64,000 bases of DNA. It comes from Pseudomonadota bacterium (GTDB lineage: Bacteria > Pseudomonadota > Gammaproteobacteria > Steroidobacterales > Steroidobacteraceae). The stretch spans positions 124,001 to 188,000 of the forward strand of contig JAFEDT010000008.1 in assembly GCA_018241445.1 (NCBI GenBank). The letters are read 5' to 3'. A program made the translations under genes and the position numbers. The notes under the pieces are model-generated. The model saw only the letters and a list, made by a program, of their open reading frames with translations, was not told the DNA's origin and did not search any database. Numbering within the stretch: the first letter of the stretch is position 1; the number at the start of each line of letters is the position of its first letter. Below are positions 60,377 to 64,000 of this stretch, in pieces.

Positions 60377-61903
60377 TTGAGCGCCCGCCCGCCCCCGTCC
60401 CGGCTGCTGGTCGTGGACAACGACACGCGCTACGGTGAATGGCTGCGCCATCACCTGGACGTGCTGTGCCCGCAGGCCAGCGTGAGCCTGCTCAACCTGT
60501 CCGAATTCGAGCGCTGGTGCGGCACCTTCTCCGGGCGCGACTGCGACCTGCTGGTGCTCGGCGCACCCTTCGGCGCCGGCCCGGAGGATCCGCAGGCCCA
60601 CGGCCTGGCGCTGCTGCGCAAGCTGCGCGATCAGCCCGCCGCGCCCGCCATCATCGTGCTGGCGGAGGACGGCAACGAACTCACCGCGGTGCGCGCATTG
60701 CGGCTGGGGGCGGCGGACTATCTGCCCAAGCGGCTGCTGACCCCAGAGCGCCTCAACACCGCCGTGACGGTCGCACTGCGGCGGGTGGAAAAGCGCGTGG
60801 CGCGCCGCCTGGCAAGCCTGGCGTTGCATTCACGGGCCGCGGCCGCTACCGCGGCCGCCGACACAACCGCCGGTGGATCCGCTGTGGCTGCTGCCGCGCC
60901 CGCGACAACAGCAACAGCGGGTGAGGAAATTTACGCCGCCGCCGACGCGCCCGGCGGCAACTCCGTCGCAGCCCCCGTGGAGGAGGTGTTCGCGGCGCAC
61001 GATGCGGCTGATGACCCGGTGGCCCCTGGCGAGACGGAGCTGCAGCCGGCCAGCGTGGCCGCACTGCTCGCGGCGGCAAACGCCGAGGTCATCCCCGGCT
61101 ACACCCTGCGTCTGAAGATCGGCGAGTCCGAAAAGGCCGCGGTGTACCTCGCCCACAGCGCGGCACGCGGCTGTGGCGTGGCGCTGAAGGTCAGCAAGTC
61201 CCGTCGCGACGAAGCGCAGGAGCGCATGCTGCTGGAGCGCGAATACACGGCCGTCATGGCGGTCAGCAGCCCGCTGGTGGTGCAGATCTACGACTACGGC
61301 ACGCATGGCGGCCATGAATTCCTCGCCATGGAGTACCTGCAGCGCGGCGACCTGAAGGCGCGCATCCTGCGCGGTGTGTCGCTGGCGCAGGCGCTGCACT
61401 ATGTCGCGGCGATTGCCGCGGCGCTGCAGGTGGTGCACAAGGCGCATCTGGTGCATCGCGACCTCAAGCCGCCCAATGTCATGCTGCGCGAGGACGACTC
61501 CGTGGCGCTGATCGACTTCGGCCTGGCGCGGCCGCTCGATGGCGGCACGCTCAGCACCCGCACCGGCGTGCTGCTGGGTTCCCCGTACTACATGAGCCCG
61601 GAACAGGCGCTCGGGGAGACCCTGGACGCGCGTTCCGACTTCTACAGCCTCGGCATCATCTGTTACGAGATGCTCGCCGGCCAGAAACCCTACACGGGCG
61701 CCACGGCCATGGAGGTACTGCAGCAGCACGTCAGCAGCCCGCTGCCGGAGCTGCCAGCGACGCTGCAGACCTTTCAGCCCTTCCTGCGGCGACTGCTGGC
61801 GAAGTCGCGCGACGAGCGCTTCGCCGACGCCGCCGCGGTCATCGCCGCCGTGGAGGAGCTGCAGCGCTCCACCGCGATACCGGTGCGCGCGCAGACTGCC
61901 TGA
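60377..61903 (+). CDS. Pseudo-receiver/Ser-Thr protein kinase fusion
   Basis: A 508-residue protein. Residues about 8-125 form a receiver-like domain that keeps the acidic pocket ('VVDND') and the Lys in 'YLPKRLL' but has Gly at the phosphoacceptor position (G62 in 'DLLVLGAP'). After an Ala-rich linker comes a eukaryotic-type kinase from about 235: 'VALKVSKS' (ATP lysine), 'LVHRDLKPPNVML', 'ALIDFGLARP', 'GSPYYMSPEQA'. The kinase looks active. TTG start with GGAGGG upstream. It follows gspAB by 191 bp, a gap with a TGCCTG-N7-CAGGCA hairpin at 60326-60344. It has no membrane helix. Confidence 0.9.
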   Translation: MSARPPPSRLLVVDNDTRYGEWLRHHLDVLCPQASVSLLNLSEFERWCGTFSGRDCDLLVLGAPFGAGPEDPQAHGLALLRKLRDQPAAPAIIVLAEDGNELTAVRALRLGAADYLPKRLLTPERLNTAVTVALRRVEKRVARRLASLALHSRAAAATAAADTTAGGSAVAAAAPATTATAGEEIYAAADAPGGNSVAAPVEEVFAAHDAADDPVAPGETELQPASVAALLAAANAEVIPGYTLRLKIGESEKAAVYLAHSAARGCGVALKVSKSRRDEAQERMLLEREYTAVMAVSSPLVVQIYDYGTHGGHEFLAMEYLQRGDLKARILRGVSLAQALHYVAAIAAALQVVHKAHLVHRDLKPPNVMLREDDSVALIDFGLARPLDGGTLSTRTGVLLGSPYYMSPEQALGETLDARSDFYSLGIICYEMLAGQKPYTGATAMEVLQQHVSSPLPELPATLQTFQPFLRRLLAKSRDERFADAAAVIAAVEELQRSTAIPVRAQTA

Positions 61904-61947
61904 CCCCAGACCCGCACCGCAACGCCCAGACACGCACGCCGAAGCTC

Positions 61948-63255
61948 TCAGGAACCCTGCAGGTAGTCGACCACCACCTGTGTCATTGCCGCCAGACCCA
62001 CCGCCAGGCCACTTTCGTCCACGTAGAAGTAGTCGGAGTGGTTGGTGGGCGCCGCATCGGCATCCTGGCCCTTGGGCGTGACTCCCACGAAGAAGAAGAA
62101 TCCCGGAACCTTGCGGGCGAAGAACGAGAAGTCCTCCGAGGCCGTCACCAGCGGCACCTCGCGCACCTGCGCCGCGCCGGCCGCCAGCCGCAGCGACGGC
62201 AGTGCCTGCGCGGTGAGCTTCGGATCGTTGTACGTCACCGGGTAGTGCGGATCCTCGAACTCGACTGTGGCCGTGGCGCCGTTGGCCTCGCCCGTATGGC
62301 TGGCGATGCGCCTGATGGCGGTGAGTACCTGCTCGCGCTGCGCATCGCTGTAGGTGCGCACCGTGCCCTGCATCTCGACCTGCGACGGGATGATGTTGCT
62401 GCGGTTGCCGCCGCGGATGGCGCCGACGCTGACCACCGCGGGATTTTCGGTGAGATTGACGTTGCGGCTGACCACGGTCTGCAGGGCGGTGATGATCTGC
62501 GCCGCGGTGACGATCGGGTCGACGCTGTGCCAGGGCTGTGAGCCGTGTGACTGTCGGCCCTGCACCCGCAGGGTGAAGGTATCGGCGGCGGCCAGCAGCG
62601 GACCAGCGCGATAGCCGATCTCCCCCACGTTCATACCCGACCAGACATGCATGCCAAACACCGCCTGCGGGCGGTAGCGCTCGAACAGTCCTTCCTTCAG
62701 CATGAGCTGGGCGCCGCCTTCCTCGCCCGCCGGCGCACCTTCCTCCGCCGGCTGGAAGATGAAAAGCACCTGGCCCGGCAGGCGCTCACGCATGCGGGTG
62801 AGTTCTTCCGCCAGGCCCATGAGCATCGCGGTATGGGTGTCGTGGCCGCAGGCGTGCATCACCCCGACGGTCTCGCCGCGGTAGCTGGTGGTCACGTGCG
62901 AACGGAAGGGCACGTCGGTCTTCTCCGTGACCGGCAGGGCGTCCATGTCGGCACGCACAGCGACGGTCTTGCCGGGCAGGCCGCCCTGCAGCAACGCCAC
63001 CACGCCGGTGTGCGCCACGCCCGTCTCCACTTTCAGCCCCAGCTTGCGCAGATGGGCGGCCACCAGCGCAGCGGTGCGGGTTTCGCGGTTCCCCAACTCC
63101 GGGTGCTGATGGATGTCGCGCCGCCAGGCGATGACGCTCGGCAGTTCGGCTGACACCAGCTGCTGCAGCTGTTCGTGTTCGATCGGCGCCGCGGCCGCGG
63201 CCGTCGCCCACACCGCCGCCAACAGCACGCACAGACCGGCCGGCATGCACTTCAT
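61948..63255 (-). CDS. Exported M20 family amidohydrolase
   Basis: A 435-residue protein with a signal peptide ('AGLCVLLAAVWATAAAAAP') and an M20D amidohydrolase domain: 'WRRDIHQHPELGNRETRTAA', metal-binding 'HACGHDTHTAML', catalytic 'FQPAEEGAPAGEEGGA', 'MHVWSG' and 'ASEDFSFFARKVPG'. Relatives hydrolyse N-acyl amino acids, hippurate or IAA-amino acid conjugates. The periplasmic location suggests scavenging. It is convergent with the kinase gene and divergent from the glycosyltransferase. Confidence 0.92.
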   Translation of the reverse strand: MKCMPAGLCVLLAAVWATAAAAAPIEHEQLQQLVSAELPSVIAWRRDIHQHPELGNRETRTAALVAAHLRKLGLKVETGVAHTGVVALLQGGLPGKTVAVRADMDALPVTEKTDVPFRSHVTTSYRGETVGVMHACGHDTHTAMLMGLAEELTRMRERLPGQVLFIFQPAEEGAPAGEEGGAQLMLKEGLFERYRPQAVFGMHVWSGMNVGEIGYRAGPLLAAADTFTLRVQGRQSHGSQPWHSVDPIVTAAQIITALQTVVSRNVNLTENPAVVSVGAIRGGNRSNIIPSQVEMQGTVRTYSDAQREQVLTAIRRIASHTGEANGATATVEFEDPHYPVTYNDPKLTAQALPSLRLAAGAAQVREVPLVTASEDFSFFARKVPGFFFFVGVTPKGQDADAAPTNHSDYFYVDESGLAVGLAAMTQVVVDYLQGS

Positions 63256-63351
63256 GGGTTGTCCCTCGATCCTTCAGTCCCGCCATCTTGACACCATCGC
63301 GTCAGGAAGGTGCAATGCCGCCAGATAGCACGGTGGACGAGGGATCGTGGC

Positions 63352-64000
63352 ATGCATCTGGTGGATACCACCCTCTTCTTCTCTCCCACCAGCGGCGGGG
63401 TGAAGCGCTACCTGACGGCCAAGCACGCCTGGCTCACTTCGCACACCCCCTGGAAGCACAGCATTGTCGTCCCCGGGGAGCAGGCGCACTTCGAGCCGGG
63501 CGGGGTCTGCACACTGCCGGGCCGCCCGGTGCCCGGAACCTTCAACTACCGCCTGCCGCTCAACCCGCGCCGCTGGGTCAACACCCTGGCGGCACTGGAA
63601 CCGACGTTGCTGGAAGTGGGCGACGCCTTCCATCCGGCCTGGTGCGCCTGGCGGGTGGCGCGCCGCCGCGGCATACCGGTCGCGGCCTTCTACCATTCCA
63701 ACCTGCCGCAGCTCGCCGGCCGGCGCTGGTGCGGGACGCTCACCGAACCCATCCTGCGCCGCTATGTCCGCCTGCTCTATGAACGCCTGGACGTGGTGTT
63801 CGCGCCCAGCCGGCTGATGTGCAACTACCTGGGCGAGATCGGCGTACGCCATACCCGCCTGCAGCCGCTGGGGGTCGACGCCGAGGTGTTCAGCCCGCAG
63901 CGGCGCAACAGCGGCGTGCGCGCACAGCTCGCTCTGCCGCAGGACGCGCGCCTGCTGGTGTATGCCGGGCGCTTCGCGCGCGAGAAAAACCTGCCGGTGC
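63352..64000 (+). CDS. Glycosyltransferase family 4-type protein (3' end outside window)
   Basis: ATG 63352 opens a frame of 216 codons running off the right edge. The N-terminal GT-B domain shows 'FFSPTSGGVKRYLTAK' (the SGG nucleotide-sugar loop), 'IPVAAFYHSNLP', 'VFAPSRLMCNYLGEIGV', 'LGVDAEVFSPQRR' and the start of the second domain 'LLVYAGRFAREKN', as in GT4 mannosyl- and glucosyltransferases. The catalytic C-terminal Glu-rich motif lies beyond the window. The acceptor is unknown. Confidence 0.85.
   Translation, partial: MHLVDTTLFFSPTSGGVKRYLTAKHAWLTSHTPWKHSIVVPGEQAHFEPGGVCTLPGRPVPGTFNYRLPLNPRRWVNTLAALEPTLLEVGDAFHPAWCAWRVARRRGIPVAAFYHSNLPQLAGRRWCGTLTEPILRRYVRLLYERLDVVFAPSRLMCNYLGEIGVRHTRLQPLGVDAEVFSPQRRNSGVRAQLALPQDARLLVYAGRFAREKNLPV

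Overview
This window reads as chromosomal DNA of a high-GC gammaproteobacterium. Three things suggest this: the conserved block def-fmt-rsmB-DUF4390-ntrY-ntrX lying back to back with lysM-dprA-topA, a membrane-anchored FadE-type acyl-CoA dehydrogenase, and a TonB receptor of the 'VVVTATRREE' type. Gene density is high, with frequent 4-base ATGA start/stop overlaps and many GTG and TTG starts. The flavour is that of the Xanthomonadales/Nevskiales/Steroidobacterales neighbourhood, but species cannot be read from the sequence. I see no rRNA, tRNA, CRISPR array or complete insertion sequence.

Layout. 1-5.9 kb: a minus-strand TonB receptor, MFS transporter and PLP decarboxylase (cut by the window edge), with a divergent VOC protein and LuxR regulator; this resembles the edge of a siderophore-type locus. 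5.9-7.0 kb: hicAB with a third small gene. 7.0-9.2 kb: priA. 9.3-11.2 kb: a tightly coupled ECF sigma/DUF3619/secreted protein/DUF3106 operon. 11.3-13.7 kb: argS and a SPOR protein. 13.9-19.8 kb: a complete tripartite RND efflux operon. 19.9-27.7 kb (minus): def, fmt, rsmB, DUF4390, NtrY-like kinase, a 43-residue duplicated ORF, NtrX-like regulator and a hypothetical gene. 27.9-34.8 kb: LysM lipoprotein, dprA, topA, rlmJ, aroE. 34.9-35.5 kb: a second toxin-antitoxin pair. 35.5-39.7 kb: gor divergent from prlC-xth. 39.9-45.1 kb: an HD/PDE-like protein, a GGDEF-EAL protein and a PLD-fold protein. 45.0-48.6 kb (minus): Mla-type lipid transport operon. 48.7-51.3 kb (minus): a GntR/YtrA-regulated ABC-2 transporter operon that begins with two small paralogous exported proteins. 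51.6-63.3 kb: mdh, a 92-bp hairpin element, fadE, DUF3667, DUF4399, dinB, gspA/exeA, gspB, a pseudo-receiver/Ser-Thr kinase, an M20 amidohydrolase (minus), and the start of a glycosyltransferase at the right edge.

How the parts work together. The housekeeping blocks cover translation initiation and maturation (Def, Fmt), rRNA methylation (RsmB, RlmJ), aminoacylation (ArgS), and DNA topology, uptake and repair (TopA, DprA, PriA, Xth, DinB). Envelope functions are also prominent: RND efflux, Mla lipid transport, GspAB, LysM and SPOR proteins. The least conventional items are the duplicated NtrY tail that has become its own coupled ORF beside an NtrX with broken ATPase motifs, the paired small exported proteins ahead of the GntR/ABC genes, a PLD-like protein that has lost both catalytic motifs, and the large hairpin between mdh and fadE.
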